DNA from: JADZAI01 sp964390465
GTDB taxonomy: Bacteria > Pseudomonadota > Alphaproteobacteria > Micropepsales > Micropepsaceae
NCBI GenBank assembly: GCA_964390465.1
Contig: CAYMIJ010000015.1
Coordinates: 1-54,663 of the forward strand
Reading direction: 5' to 3'
Length of the DNA: 54,663 nucleotides
A program made the translations under genes and the position numbers. The notes below the pieces were generated by a model. That model had not been told where the DNA came from. It did no database searches and saw only the letters and a program-made list of their open reading frames with translations. Positions 18,116 to 28,409 of the stretch are shown in pieces (the first letter of the stretch is position 1; the number at the start of each line of letters is the position of its first letter).

Positions 18116-20200
18116 TCAGGCGGCATCCTTCGTGCTGAAGGATTCGAAATAGCCTGTCTCACTTACAGGGCTGTCCAGCAGCGTCGGTCTGACAGAAACT
18201 GAAAGCTTGGCGCTGCTCAGGAAGATGGCGAAGGCACTGCACGACATGGGCGCGTGATAGTAAAAGCCCTGCGCTGTCATGGGGCCGAGCTTGTTGAGCA
18301 GCTGTTCCTGGCGCGCGGTTTCCACGCCTTCTGCCACCACACGCATGCCCTTCTTCCGGGCGAGGTCGTAAATGCCTTCGACCATGGCGTATTCCTCGCC
18401 ATCATCGGGCAGTCTGGCGATGACAGACTGCGACAGCTTCACCTCAGTGAATGGGAGGTCACGCAGATGGGTCAGCGACGCAAGCCCGGTGCCGAAGTCA
18501 TCGAGTGAAAGCTCGAAGCCCATGTCTCTGAGGCCACTCAGCACAAGCGGGATATCTTCTGTACCCCGGCCCACAAGGGCATTTTCAGAAATTTCCAGCA
18601 CCAGATGGCCGTTATCGCCCGATGGCGAAGCGACCACCTCCAGCTCCTGCAACAGTGAAAACAGATTCTTGATCTGGGTGGGGTGCAGGTTCAGCCCGAT
18701 GCGGGGCAGGCAACCGAACTCTGTGTGCAGAGCGTGCATGTCGGCGGCCAACCGTTTGAGTATATGCTTGCACAGGATACTCAGCAGGCCGCTGTCTTCG
18801 GCCAGGCCAAACAGCTGCATGGGCTGCACAACATGGCCCTGGGGGTGCTGCCAGCGGACCAGTGCCTCTGCACCGACGACCCGCCCTGTGCTCATGTCGA
18901 TCTGGGGCTGGTATTGCATGAAGACCGTATCGCTCGCGAGCGCTTCGGACAGCAGCCGGCCTTCCTTCGCCGCGTCAGCGATGGCCTGTTTGCCAGCCGC
19001 GTCGAACAGTCCCAATTTGCCGCGCCCTGTGGCCTTGGCGGCCAGCAGCGCATGATCGGCATACGCCATGAGATCGCGTCCGCTTGTGGCATGGTGAGGG
19101 CCATAAGAGAGGCCGATGGAACAGCCTGGCCGGAATGTGTCAGTTCCAATGACCAGTGGTTCGGCGATGCGTTCGATCAGGCGGTGGCCGGTCTGGATGG
19201 CCAGCGAGAGGGGCACGGTTGTATTGCCACACACGGCAAACTCATCGCCGCCCAGTCGGGAAACGACCCAGCCTTCGGGTACACTGGCGGCCATGCGGGT
19301 GGCGATCTCGCGCAGATACACATCGCCCGTATCGTGACCGTGCAGATCGTTGACCGCCTTGAAATGGTCAAGGTCAATCAGAAACACCGGCAGCACATGA
19401 TGCGAGATGTCAGGCATCGCATCGAGTGCCTTCTGCAGATGGGTTGCAAAGGCCCTGCGGTTGGGCAGGCTCGTCACGATGTCGGATTGCGCCATCTGCT
19501 CGATCTCGTGATGGGCGCGGGTCAGATCATCCATATGGGCGCGCATCGCACGGGCCGCCTGCTCGGCTTCGGTCAGCAGCCGGGAATGGCCCATCGAGAA
19601 CAGCATGAGATTGGCGGCGAAGACCGCGATGCAGGCCGCCAGCAGCCAACCGTGCGGTATCTCGCTGATCAGACAGGTGATGACCAGGGGCGCGAGTATG
19701 CTGATCATATAGCCAAAGCAGATGACCGGGATCGGTGACAGCATGACAGCGCCACCGGCAACCATGCCGGCGGTTACAGCGAAGGGCACCGGCTGATAGA
19801 TTTCAGGCACATAGTTCTGGCAATAGATGGTGAAGAACGACCAGGGCAGGGCCACCAATATGGCGCGCGCAATCACGAAGGGCTTGGTGCTTAATACCGC
19901 GTGATGCGAGCCAGCGCCGCGCCAGATCGCCGGGGTTGAAAGCGCGAGCGTGAAGCCGACCCAGACGATGAGCATCAAAGGCTCGGCGACATTATCCTGC
20001 AGGGCCAGCACACAGGCCAGCACGCTGACGATCTGTGCGAACGCGGTGGCCCGCATGGCCTTTTCAATGCGCGCGATCCGGTCTGCGGTTGCACCCCGGC
20101 CGAGAAAGACATCAAAAAACGAGGCCTTATTCTCTTGCTTGTACTGGTGCTTGTACTGAGCCGTTGCAGCCTGCTCCCTCTGTTCAGCCGGATGCGTCAT
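18116..20200 (-). CDS. Membrane GGDEF-EAL protein (diguanylate cyclase/phosphodiesterase)
   Basis: 694 residues. An N-terminal membrane region (about 50-205, around six helices) is followed by a short coiled linker, GGDEF (about 235-400) and EAL (about 415-665). R-L-G-G-D-E-F (GGDEF at 317-321) is intact. The EAL side keeps the main catalytic motifs: G-A-E-A-L-V-R-W (445-447), E-I-S-E-N-A, L-D-D-F-G-T-G and V-A-E-G-V-E-T, so c-di-GMP hydrolysis is likely; cyclase activity is possible as well. I see no RxxD inhibitory site five residues before GGDEF. The membrane segment does not match MHYT, CHASE or MASE1 motifs that I can recognise. It is divergent from the cyclophilin gene, whose start lies 81 bp away. 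Confidence 0.93.
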   Translation of the reverse strand: MTHPAEQREQAATAQYKHQYKQENKASFFDVFLGRGATADRIARIEKAMRATAFAQIVSVLACVLALQDNVAEPLMLIVWVGFTLALSTPAIWRGAGSHHAVLSTKPFVIARAILVALPWSFFTIYCQNYVPEIYQPVPFAVTAGMVAGGAVMLSPIPVICFGYMISILAPLVITCLISEIPHGWLLAACIAVFAANLMLFSMGHSRLLTEAEQAARAMRAHMDDLTRAHHEIEQMAQSDIVTSLPNRRAFATHLQKALDAMPDISHHVLPVFLIDLDHFKAVNDLHGHDTGDVYLREIATRMAASVPEGWVVSRLGGDEFAVCGNTTVPLSLAIQTGHRLIERIAEPLVIGTDTFRPGCSIGLSYGPHHATSGRDLMAYADHALLAAKATGRGKLGLFDAAGKQAIADAAKEGRLLSEALASDTVFMQYQPQIDMSTGRVVGAEALVRWQHPQGHVVQPMQLFGLAEDSGLLSILCKHILKRLAADMHALHTEFGCLPRIGLNLHPTQIKNLFSLLQELEVVASPSGDNGHLVLEISENALVGRGTEDIPLVLSGLRDMGFELSLDDFGTGLASLTHLRDLPFTEVKLSQSVIARLPDDGEEYAMVEGIYDLARKKGMRVVAEGVETARQEQLLNKLGPMTAQGFYYHAPMSCSAFAIFLSSAKLSVSVRPTLLDSPVSETGYFESFSTKDAA

Positions 20201-20281
20201 GCCCGCGCCATATGCCTTCTGCGAAATTCCTCCCTATTCTTCAGGAAACCGGCAAAAAAAGTGATAATAACACAGCCATTT

Positions 20282-20929
20282 ATGGCCTCCCGCACGAGAT
20301 TTTCGATGAAATTGTCAGCCCTGATGCTCCTGATCTGCCCGTTGCTGTGTGTGGCGAGCTGCGCCCAGCCTGCGGGAGCGGCCCTGCGCCCCCTCCCGCA
20401 CGTTGTGATTGAAACCAGTGTCGGTGACATTGAACTGGTTATCGAAACAGAAAAAGCCCCGATTTCTGCGGCTAATTTCCTCAGTTATGTCGATGGCGGA
20501 ACCTATGCAGGCGGCAGTTTTTACCGCACGGTCAGGCCCGGTAACGATAACAGCACCACGCACATCCAGGTTATTCAGGGCGGGCTGGGGCTGACGGCCG
20601 AGGCGGACGGCAAGGGCATTGCCCACGAAGACACCCGGATGACCGGCCTCACTCACAGTGACGGCGCGATCTCATTGGCCCGCGATGCCCCCGGCACGGC
20701 AAGCTCGGAGTTCTTCATTTGCATTGGCGAGAACGGCCCGGCCCTTGATGCAGGCGGTGGGCGCAACAAGGATGGTGCCGGGTTTGCCGTTTTTGGCCAT
20801 GTGGTGCGGGGCATGGAGGTGGTGCGCGCCATTCAGGCGATGCGGGCCGACGGGCCAAGCCCTGACCCCTATATGAACAACCAGATCCTCAATCCCCCGG
20901 TCACGATCACCGGGATGCGTCGGCTTTAG
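20282..20929 (+). CDS. Cyclophilin-type peptidyl-prolyl isomerase, exported
   Basis: 215 residues from ATG 20282; ATG 20306 (M-K-L-S-A-L-M-L-L) is an alternative and gives a cleaner lipoprotein-type leader. The hydrophobic segment ends in C-V-A-S-C, which fits a lipobox, so an outer-envelope lipoprotein is plausible. The domain starts V-V-I-E-T-S-V-G-D-I-E-L-V-I and carries A-P-I-S-A-A-N-F-L-S-Y-V, F-Y-R-T-V-R, G-A-I-S-L-A-R, S-S-E-F-F-I-C-I and F-A-V-F-G-H-V-V-R-G-M-E-V-V, the cyclophilin fold in order. The F-Y-R-T-V and S-S-E-F-F-I positions replace the F-H-R and S-Q-F-F-I active-site residues of canonical cyclophilins, so activity may be weak. Role: folding of periplasmic proteins. Confidence 0.88.
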   Translation: MASRTRFSMKLSALMLLICPLLCVASCAQPAGAALRPLPHVVIETSVGDIELVIETEKAPISAANFLSYVDGGTYAGGSFYRTVRPGNDNSTTHIQVIQGGLGLTAEADGKGIAHEDTRMTGLTHSDGAISLARDAPGTASSEFFICIGENGPALDAGGGRNKDGAGFAVFGHVVRGMEVVRAIQAMRADGPSPDPYMNNQILNPPVTITGMRRL

Positions 20930-21132
20930 CTCGTCCTTGATCGGCCAAGAACCGATGGCCTGAAAATTCAGGCGCGATGAGCTTGAAAGACCGCGCCAAC
21001 ACCCCCATCTGCGCATCGCGGACCGGGCCCCTCTGGCAGCCATTGGCTGTGATGTCGGATCGCTGAACGGGGTCTGCACTTGCTCAACATCGGGCAAGAG
21101 CCTGCCCCTTGGCGCAAATGGCAGAGGGGCCG
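20930..21132. other. 203-bp intergenic region upstream of the TerC gene
   Basis: Contains no gene that I can support. GCCCCT (21104-21109) can pair perfectly with AGGGGC (21125-21130), which covers the likely ribosome site (AGAGGGG, 21123-21129) of the TerC gene, so translation could be gated by folding. I looked for the manganese-sensing yybP-ykoY riboswitch that often precedes TerC-family genes and did not find its conserved core. Confidence 0.35.
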
Positions 21133-22116
21133 ATGGACTTTCTTTATGATCTCGTGATGGGCCAGCCGCTCTGGATGTGGCAGGTTTTCTTCCTGCTGGT
21201 CGTCAGCCTGCTCACGGTCGATCTTGGCCTGCTGCATAAAGGCCAGCGTGAAATCGGCGTGCGCGAAAGCCTGTGGCTTTCTGCCGGTTATATCATCATG
21301 GGGCTCGCCTTTGGCGGCTTCGTGTGGTGGCAGTCCGGCCCGCAGCCCGCCATCGAATATGTCACCGGTTTCGTGGTCGAAAAAAGTCTGGCGATGGACA
21401 ACGTTTTCGTCATCGCCATGATTTTCGGCTTCTTTGCCATCCCGCCGAAATATCAGCACCGGGTTCTGTTCTGGGGCATTCTGGGGGTGATCGTTCTGCG
21501 CGCCATCATGATCGCGGCAGGCGCCACGCTGGTGCAGGAGTTTTCCTGGGTTCTTTATCTCTTTGCCGGCTTCCTCATCCTCACCGGCATCAAGATGCTC
21601 TGGTGGGGCGGCGAACATAAAGATCTCAGCACCAATCCGTTGCTGACCTTTCTGCGCCGCCGCCTGCCGGTGACAGACGCACTGCATGGCGAACGGTTCT
21701 TCGTGCGCGGGAAGGATCCGCGTTCAGGCGTCGTCCAAACCTTCGTGACGCCGCTGTTTCTGGCGCTCCTGCTGATCGAGGTGGCCGATGTGATTTTTGC
21801 GGTCGATTCAGTCCCGGCGATTTTCGCGATCACCACAGACCCGTATATCGTCTACACCTCGAACATCTTTGCCATACTTGGGCTGCGTGCGCTCTATTTC
21901 GCGCTCGCCGCAGTCATCCATCGCTTCGCCTATCTCAAACAGGCGCTGGCTGTTCTGCTGATCTTTATTGGCGGCAAGATTTTCATCGCCGATCTGTTCG
22001 GCTGGGCGAAGTTCCCGCCCGCACTCTCGCTCAGCATCACCTTTGCCATTCTCGCGGCGGGCGTCCTCTATTCGCTGTGGCGCACCCGCACTCCTCAGCC
22101 CACCCCCCAATCGTGA
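21133..22116 (+). CDS. TerC/Alx family integral membrane protein (probable metal-ion, e.g. Mn2+, exporter)
   Basis: 327 residues from ATG 21133 (M-D-F-L-Y-D-L-V-M-G-Q-P-L-W); ATG 21118 and TTG 21109 are possible but less likely starts. About eight or nine helices. Family signatures: L-L-T-V-D-L-G-L-L-H-K in helix 1, FVVEKSLAMDNVFVIAMIF with the conserved E-K-S-L-x-x-D-N-V/I-F, and L-L-L-I-E-V-A-D-V-I-F-A-V-D-S-V-P-A-I-F, whose acidic residues in the membrane are the presumed ion sites. Alx and TerC relatives in other bacteria export manganese. Followed at 12 bp by a zf-TFIIB gene and then an Asp-rich membrane protein, all in one direction. Confidence 0.93.
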   Translation: MDFLYDLVMGQPLWMWQVFFLLVVSLLTVDLGLLHKGQREIGVRESLWLSAGYIIMGLAFGGFVWWQSGPQPAIEYVTGFVVEKSLAMDNVFVIAMIFGFFAIPPKYQHRVLFWGILGVIVLRAIMIAAGATLVQEFSWVLYLFAGFLILTGIKMLWWGGEHKDLSTNPLLTFLRRRLPVTDALHGERFFVRGKDPRSGVVQTFVTPLFLALLLIEVADVIFAVDSVPAIFAITTDPYIVYTSNIFAILGLRALYFALAAVIHRFAYLKQALAVLLIFIGGKIFIADLFGWAKFPPALSLSITFAILAAGVLYSLWRTRTPQPTPQS

Positions 22117-22128
22117 AAGGACACATCC

Positions 22129-22437
22129 ATGCCCTTGCTTGTTTGCCCCAATGATAACACCGCGATGCAGGTTTCTCAGCGTGAAGGTGTCGAGTTCGAC
22201 TTCTGCCCATCATGTCGCGGTGTCTGGCTTGATCGCGGCGAATTGGAAAAGCTGATGGGGCTTTCCGCACACCGCGCGCCAGAACGGCGCGATGAGCGCG
22301 ACGGACGTGACGAGCGCAGTTACGACCGTGACCGGGCCGAGCGCCGCGCACGATATGACGACGACGATGATGATCGTCGTGGCGGCTATGGCGCGCCCCG
22401 CAAAAAGGGATTCAGCCTTTTCGACATTTTTGACTGA
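22129..22437 (+). CDS. Zinc-ribbon (zf-TFIIB) protein with charged tail
   Basis: 102 residues. The N-terminal 45 residues form a zf-TFIIB-type ribbon: L-V-C-P-N-D (first Cys), then F-C-P-S-C-R-G-V-W-L-D-R-G-E-L-E-K-L, with one Cys of the usual first CxxC pair replaced (C-P-N-D instead of C-P-x-C). The remaining half is an Arg/Asp-rich disordered tail with a run of six Asp near residue 80 and a terminal amphipathic K-K-G-F-S-L-F-D-I-F-D. These proteins are common and uncharacterised. It lies between the TerC gene (12 bp) and an Asp-rich membrane protein (17 bp), likely one operon. Confidence 0.88.
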   Translation: MPLLVCPNDNTAMQVSQREGVEFDFCPSCRGVWLDRGELEKLMGLSAHRAPERRDERDGRDERSYDRDRAERRARYDDDDDDRRGGYGAPRKKGFSLFDIFD

Positions 22438-22454
22438 ACGAGGATCACGACACG

Positions 22455-22931
22455 ATGATCGCTCTGCTTCTTGCCATTCTCTGGTCTGCCATTGTCTGGG
22501 GGCTCTACGCCCTGGCCGGTGGATTGGGCAGCCTGCTGGCACCTGCGGCAGGCTGGCTGACTGCCAACCCGGATATCGCGCTCTGGGTCAGCCCCGTTCT
22601 CGGCGTGCTGAAAGGCCTCGGCACGGTTGCTGTCACCCTCATCTGGGTGGCCGGTCTCATCATCATCGTTTTGGGGCGCTCGCTTTTCCGGGGCATGGGC
22701 CTGCGCCGTGTCCGGCGAGACCATTTCGAAGCCCCGGATAGCTTGCGCGACCGCGATGACCGAGAGCGTCCGCGCCGCGCCCGCCGGTCGTATGAACGGC
22801 GCGATGACGATGATGATTATGACGACGATGACGATGACGATGACGATGATGACGATGACGATCGGGACCGGCGCAGGGCGCGCCATGGTCGCCGCAAACG
22901 CCTGTGGCAGAGGCCAGACTGGGATCACTGA
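22455..22931 (+). CDS. Small membrane protein with poly-aspartate tail, function unknown
   Basis: 158 residues. Two or three hydrophobic helices occupy residues 1-75 (IALLLAILWSAIVWGLYALA; V-S-P-V-L-G-V-L-K-G; L-I-I-I-V-L-G-R). Then comes a mixed-charge region rich in Arg/Asp/Glu, a run of 19 residues that is all Asp apart from one Tyr (about 117-135), and a basic end. The tail would be cytoplasmic if the basic region after the last helix follows the positive-inside rule. I do not recognise the family. A long Asp run next to a TerC-type metal exporter could bind divalent cations, which is inference. Confidence 0.75.
   Translation: MIALLLAILWSAIVWGLYALAGGLGSLLAPAAGWLTANPDIALWVSPVLGVLKGLGTVAVTLIWVAGLIIIVLGRSLFRGMGLRRVRRDHFEAPDSLRDRDDRERPRRARRSYERRDDDDDYDDDDDDDDDDDDDDRDRRRARHGRRKRLWQRPDWDH
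22803..22864 (+). repeat. GAY-repeat microsatellite coding for poly-Asp
   Basis: About twenty GAC/GAT codons in a row, broken once by TAT. The mixed codon use (GAT and GAC alternating irregularly) means it is not a pure trinucleotide slippage tract, though short GATGAC hexamer repeats are visible. Confidence 0.85.
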
Positions 22932-23175
22932 GCGCGGAAGAAACAGGCATGGCTGATTATCTGGCCTGAAGCAGGCCGAGGCAGGGGGCTGCGTGCCCCT
23001 ATCGCCCACGATGCGTTTCCCTTCCATTGCGGTGTGCGAGTCTGGTTGACTAAGGGGTAAGGGGTGCCTAAGAGGCGCACCGAAAAGTGAAAACAGCCGG
23101 GTGCGGATACGCTTCCGTTCTCCGGCGAAGGGTGCGAGGGTCGGCTTTTACCCGCGCACGGGGTGTTGGGAGAGC

Positions 23176-24102
23176 ATGCTGGGTTACATCATCAGGCGCC
23201 TTCTGGGCGCAATCCCTACGCTTTTTATCATCGTCGCGGCCACTTTCTTCCTGATGCGTCTTGCACCGGGCGGCCCGTTCGATGGCGAGCGCCGTCTCCC
23301 GCCCGAAATCGAAAAGAACATCAAGGCGGCCTATCATCTCGACAAGCCGGTCATCGAGCAGTTCGGCATCTATGTCACGAACATCGTGACGAAGGGCGAT
23401 TTCGGCCCCTCGTTCAAGAACAAGGACTTCACCGTTTCCGAACTGATTGGCCTTGGGGCGCCGGTCAGCCTGAAACTGGGCCTGTTTGCCATCATCATCG
23501 CCGTGATGATCGGCGGCTTTCTGGGTATCACCGCCGCGCTGAAGCAGAACACGGCGACCGATTATTCCGTCATGTCGATTGCCATGACCGGCATCACCAT
23601 CCCGACCTTTGTGACGGCGCCGTTCCTGACCCTGATGCTGGGGGTCTATGCCGGATGGCTGCCGGTCGCCGGTTATAATGACGGCCACTGGAAGAACCTG
23701 ATCCTTCCCGTCACCGTGCTGGCGCTGCCGCAGATCGCCATCATCTCGCGTCTGGTGCGCGGCTCGATGATCGAGGTGCTGCGCTCCAACTTCATTCGCA
23801 CGGCCCGCGCCAAGGGCCTCACGGATGGGCAGATCGTGTGGCGTCACGCACTGCGCGCCGGGCTGTTGCCGCTCGTCTCTTATCTTGGCCCGGCCATTGC
23901 CGGCCTTGCCACCGGCTCGCTGGTGGTTGAGCAGATTTTTGGACTGCCCGGCATCGGGCGCTATTTCGTGCAAGGGGCGCTCAACCGCGACTACACGCTC
24001 GTGATGGGCGTGGTCATTCTCTATGCGACGCTCATCATCGTTCTCAATCTGGTGGCCGACATCATGTATCGCGTCCTTGATCCGCGCGTGAGGCTGGGCT
24101 GA
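23176..24102 (+). CDS. oppB: Dipeptide/oligopeptide-type ABC importer permease (OppB-like)
   Basis: 308 residues from ATG 23176, which follows GGGAGAGC (a good ribosome site); an in-frame upstream extension to 23101 is not hydrophobic and not family-like. Six helices. M-L-G-Y-I-I-R-R-L-L-G-A-I-P-T-L is the classic OppB/DppB start, and R-L-V-R-G-S-M-I-E-V-L followed by Y-I/F-R-T-A-R-A-K-G-L is the EAA coupling loop that contacts the ATPase. Forms the translocation pore with the next gene product; the two overlap in TGATG. A 244-bp gene-free region precedes it and should hold the promoter. Confidence 0.94.
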   Translation: MLGYIIRRLLGAIPTLFIIVAATFFLMRLAPGGPFDGERRLPPEIEKNIKAAYHLDKPVIEQFGIYVTNIVTKGDFGPSFKNKDFTVSELIGLGAPVSLKLGLFAIIIAVMIGGFLGITAALKQNTATDYSVMSIAMTGITIPTFVTAPFLTLMLGVYAGWLPVAGYNDGHWKNLILPVTVLALPQIAIISRLVRGSMIEVLRSNFIRTARAKGLTDGQIVWRHALRAGLLPLVSYLGPAIAGLATGSLVVEQIFGLPGIGRYFVQGALNRDYTLVMGVVILYATLIIVLNLVADIMYRVLDPRVRLG

Positions 24103-25229
24103 TGGTCAATCCGCTTTCCGAGCAGGACAAGCTCGACGCCATGACCGCCGCGCAGGAGGTCAAGGGCCGTAGTCTTTGGCAGGACGCCCGCCGGCGTCTG
24201 TTCCGTAACAAGGCCGCCGTGGTGTCTATGGTGATCCTGGGCGCCATCGTGCTTCTGGCGATCTTCGCGCCGATGCTGTCGATCCACCCCTATGACCGTC
24301 AGGACTATAATCAGGTCGGCTGCCCGCCCTCGTTCATGATCGACATGAACCGGCTGGATGATCCGGCCTATATGGACGCTTCACCTGATGCCCAGATCTG
24401 CGGTCAGGGCATCAAGACCTCGTTCGAGACGGCACAGAGCGACTGGAACACCTATTGCGGTGAAGGTGCTGCGGCAGGTCTGACGCCGCCGCCGGAAGTC
24501 AACTGCACCCGCAAGCCGACACTTGACGACTACAAGCATTTCCTTGGCACGGACGCGGTTGGCCGCGATCTTTGGGTGCGTATTCTGTATGGCGCGCGCG
24601 TGTCCATGGCGGTCGGCATCGTGGCGACGATGGTGGCCCTGCTCATCGGCGTCATCTATGGCGCGACGGCGGGCTATATTGGCGGGCGCGTCGATAATCT
24701 GATGATGCGCTTCGTCGATGTCATGTATGCGCTGCCGTTTATTTTCTTCGTCATCATCCTGATGACCGTGACGGCGGATATTCCCTTCTTCAAGGATCCG
24801 ATGAACCGCTTCATCCTGATCTTCGCTGCCATCGGCGCGGTGGAATGGCTGACCATGGCGCGTATCGTGCGCGGCCAGACCCTGTCGATCCGCCGCAAGG
24901 AGTTCGTGGAAGCGGCGGTTGCCTCTGGTGTCTCCAACTGGAAGATCATCACGCGGCACATCATTCCCAACGTCATCGGTCCGGTCATCGTCTTCGTGAC
25001 ACTCACCATCCCCGCCATCATTCTGGCTGAAAGCTTCCTCTCATTCCTTGGTCTCGGCGTGCAGGAACCGCTCACCTCATGGGGTGTGCTGATTTCGGAA
25101 GGCGCGAACGAGATGGAAACCAAGCCCTGGCTGCTCATCTTCCCGGCTGTGATGATGGCCGTCACGCTGTTCTGCTTCAACTTCATCGGCGACGGTCTGC
25201 GCGACGCGCTTGACCCGAAGGATCGCTGA
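24102..25229 (+). CDS. oppC: Dipeptide/oligopeptide-type ABC importer permease (OppC-like)
   Basis: 375 residues, longer than typical OppC/DppC (about 300) because of a roughly 80-residue periplasmic insert after helix 1 (about residues 70-150) that contains four Cys (G-C-P-P, Q-I-C-G-Q-G, T-Y-C-G-E, N-C-T-R). Then F-L-G-T-D-A-V-G-R-D-L-W-V-R, the OppC signature, and the EAA loop R-K-E-F-V-E-A-A-V-A-S-G. Insert cysteines could form disulfides in the periplasm. Start overlaps the oppB stop; the fused ATPase gene starts 3 bp after its stop. Confidence 0.94.
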   Translation: MVNPLSEQDKLDAMTAAQEVKGRSLWQDARRRLFRNKAAVVSMVILGAIVLLAIFAPMLSIHPYDRQDYNQVGCPPSFMIDMNRLDDPAYMDASPDAQICGQGIKTSFETAQSDWNTYCGEGAAAGLTPPPEVNCTRKPTLDDYKHFLGTDAVGRDLWVRILYGARVSMAVGIVATMVALLIGVIYGATAGYIGGRVDNLMMRFVDVMYALPFIFFVIILMTVTADIPFFKDPMNRFILIFAAIGAVEWLTMARIVRGQTLSIRRKEFVEAAVASGVSNWKIITRHIIPNVIGPVIVFVTLTIPAIILAESFLSFLGLGVQEPLTSWGVLISEGANEMETKPWLLIFPAVMMAVTLFCFNFIGDGLRDALDPKDR

Positions 25230-25232
25230 GCC

Positions 25233-27068
<1,836 letters not shown>

Positions 27069-27167
27069 GATCGCGGCCGTCATTTTTCTGCGCTTGCCGT
27101 TACGCCATGGCTTTCCATGAACGGCAAGCCGCGCCACAGTTGCGGCAACATCATCGCAGGATTTCCC

Positions 27168-28145
27168 ATGTCGCTCCCTGATTTTCTCAAAGGACGCCTC
27201 GCGCTTCCGGTGGTCGGCTCGCCACTGTTCATCGTCTCGGGGCCGGAACTCGTCATCGCCCAGTGCAAGGCGGGGGTCATCGGCTCATTCCCGGCGCTGA
27301 ATGCGCGGCCCGCCCCGGTGCTGGGCGAATGGCTGAAGCGCATCAAGGGCGAGCTGGCCGACTGGGAAGCGAAAACCGGAAAGAAGGCCGCGCCCTTCGC
27401 AGTCAACCAGATCTGCCATTCCTCGAACGACCGGCTTGAACACGACGTCAACACCTGCGCCGAACACGGTGTTGAAATCACCATCACCTCGCTGCGGGCG
27501 CCGGCCTTTGTGGTGGAAAACATGCACAAAGCGGGCGGCGTCGTCTGGCACGATGTCATCAATCTGCGTCATGCGAAGAAGGCGGCGGAAGAAGGCGTTG
27601 ATGGCCTCATCCTCGTCTGCACGGGCGCGGGCGGACATGCCGGCACGCTTTCACCATTTGCGCTGGTCCCGGAAGTGCGCGCCTGGTTCAAGGGCACGAT
27701 CCTCCTCTCGGGCTCCATTGCCGATGGCCGCTCGGTCTATGCGGCGCAGGCGCTGGGGGCAGACCTCGCCTATATCGGCACGCGCTTCATCGCCACGCAG
27801 GAAGCGAACGCCGTGGACGATTACAAGAAGGCGATCATCAGCGCCTCGGCCGATGACATCGTCTATTCCAATCTCTTCACCGGCGTGCATGGCAATTATC
27901 TGGGGCCATCGATTGCCGCCGCTGGCCTTGACCCAAAAAACCTGCCGGAATCCGACAAGTCGAAAATGAATTTCGGCTCCGGCGGCAATACCGACAAGAA
28001 GGCATGGAAAGACATCTGGGGCGCCGGGCAGGGCGTTGGTCAGGTTCATTCAGCGCCTGCGGTCGCTGACCTCATCGCCGAACTCAAGGCCCAGTACGAC
28101 GCGGCCCGCAACGCCACCGGCACCGCCGCCTCACCCTTCGCGTAA
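27168..28145 (+). CDS. Nitronate monooxygenase / 2-nitropropane dioxygenase family flavoprotein
   Basis: 325 residues from ATG 27168. FMN-dependent TIM barrel that oxidises alkyl nitronates, such as propionate-3-nitronate, or acts as an enoyl reductase-like relative. Family marks: L-A-L-P-V-V-G-S-P-L-F-I-V-S-G-P-E-L at the start, C-T-G-A-G-G-H-A-G (about 173-181, with the catalytic-type His), L-L-S-G-S-I-A-D-G-R-S-V-Y-A-A-Q-A-L-G-A-D-L and Y-I-G-T-R-F-I-A-T-Q-E-A-N for the FMN phosphate site. About 100 bp after the ATPase gene, same strand; no functional link to peptide uptake is obvious. True substrate unknown. Confidence 0.9.
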   Translation: MSLPDFLKGRLALPVVGSPLFIVSGPELVIAQCKAGVIGSFPALNARPAPVLGEWLKRIKGELADWEAKTGKKAAPFAVNQICHSSNDRLEHDVNTCAEHGVEITITSLRAPAFVVENMHKAGGVVWHDVINLRHAKKAAEEGVDGLILVCTGAGGHAGTLSPFALVPEVRAWFKGTILLSGSIADGRSVYAAQALGADLAYIGTRFIATQEANAVDDYKKAIISASADDIVYSNLFTGVHGNYLGPSIAAAGLDPKNLPESDKSKMNFGSGGNTDKKAWKDIWGAGQGVGQVHSAPAVADLIAELKAQYDAARNATGTAASPFA

Positions 28146-28409
28146 CCCCGCACTTTCCTCGCCTCTTTGCGGGGGAATGATGCTGGTGCCTATCAACAGA
28201 CCCAGACCTCTTTCCTCCCCTGCGAAGCGGGGGAGGTGTCCAGCACGAAGCTGGACGGAGGGGGCGTTCATCCACCGCCCTCGCTCTCACACGCGCACTG
28301 TCATGGTCGGTCGAAGTATGCGCGAGCGTGTTCGCGGCGGACGACCGTCCATGCCTTGATGCTTTCAGTCATGCCGTGCCCCCACGGCTTACCGTTTTAG
28401 TCGTCTACT
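28146..28409. other. Gene-free region with a double-hairpin repeat
   Basis: 264 bp between the nitronate monooxygenase gene and the AT-richer three-gene patch. It contains one repeat element (28211-28264, listed separately). I see no gene in the rest. It probably marks the edge of the patch, because base composition changes near 28390. Confidence 0.6.
28211..28264. repeat. Double-hairpin intergenic repeat, family B, copy 1
   Basis: CCTCCCC (28214-28220) pairs with GGGGAGG (28230-28236), and GTCCAGC (28238-28244) pairs with GCTGGAC (28250-28256), followed by GGAGGGGG. A second copy at 44901-44949 starts with the same CTCTTTCCTCCCCTG and has the same two stems with a different second stem sequence, so the structure is kept while the bases change. 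Confidence 0.8.

Noticed and set aside
18683..19738. 351-residue open frame on the + strand
   Set aside because: Antisense to the GGDEF-EAL gene; no domain or ribosome-site support.
21000..21132. yybP-ykoY manganese riboswitch before the TerC gene
   Set aside because: The conserved core bases and paired elements of that riboswitch class are not visible; only a short hairpin is.
23046..23074. Sigma-70 promoter before oppB (TTGACT with a -10 17 bp later)
   Set aside because: The -35 is good, but the -10 position reads TAAGAG, too weak to call.
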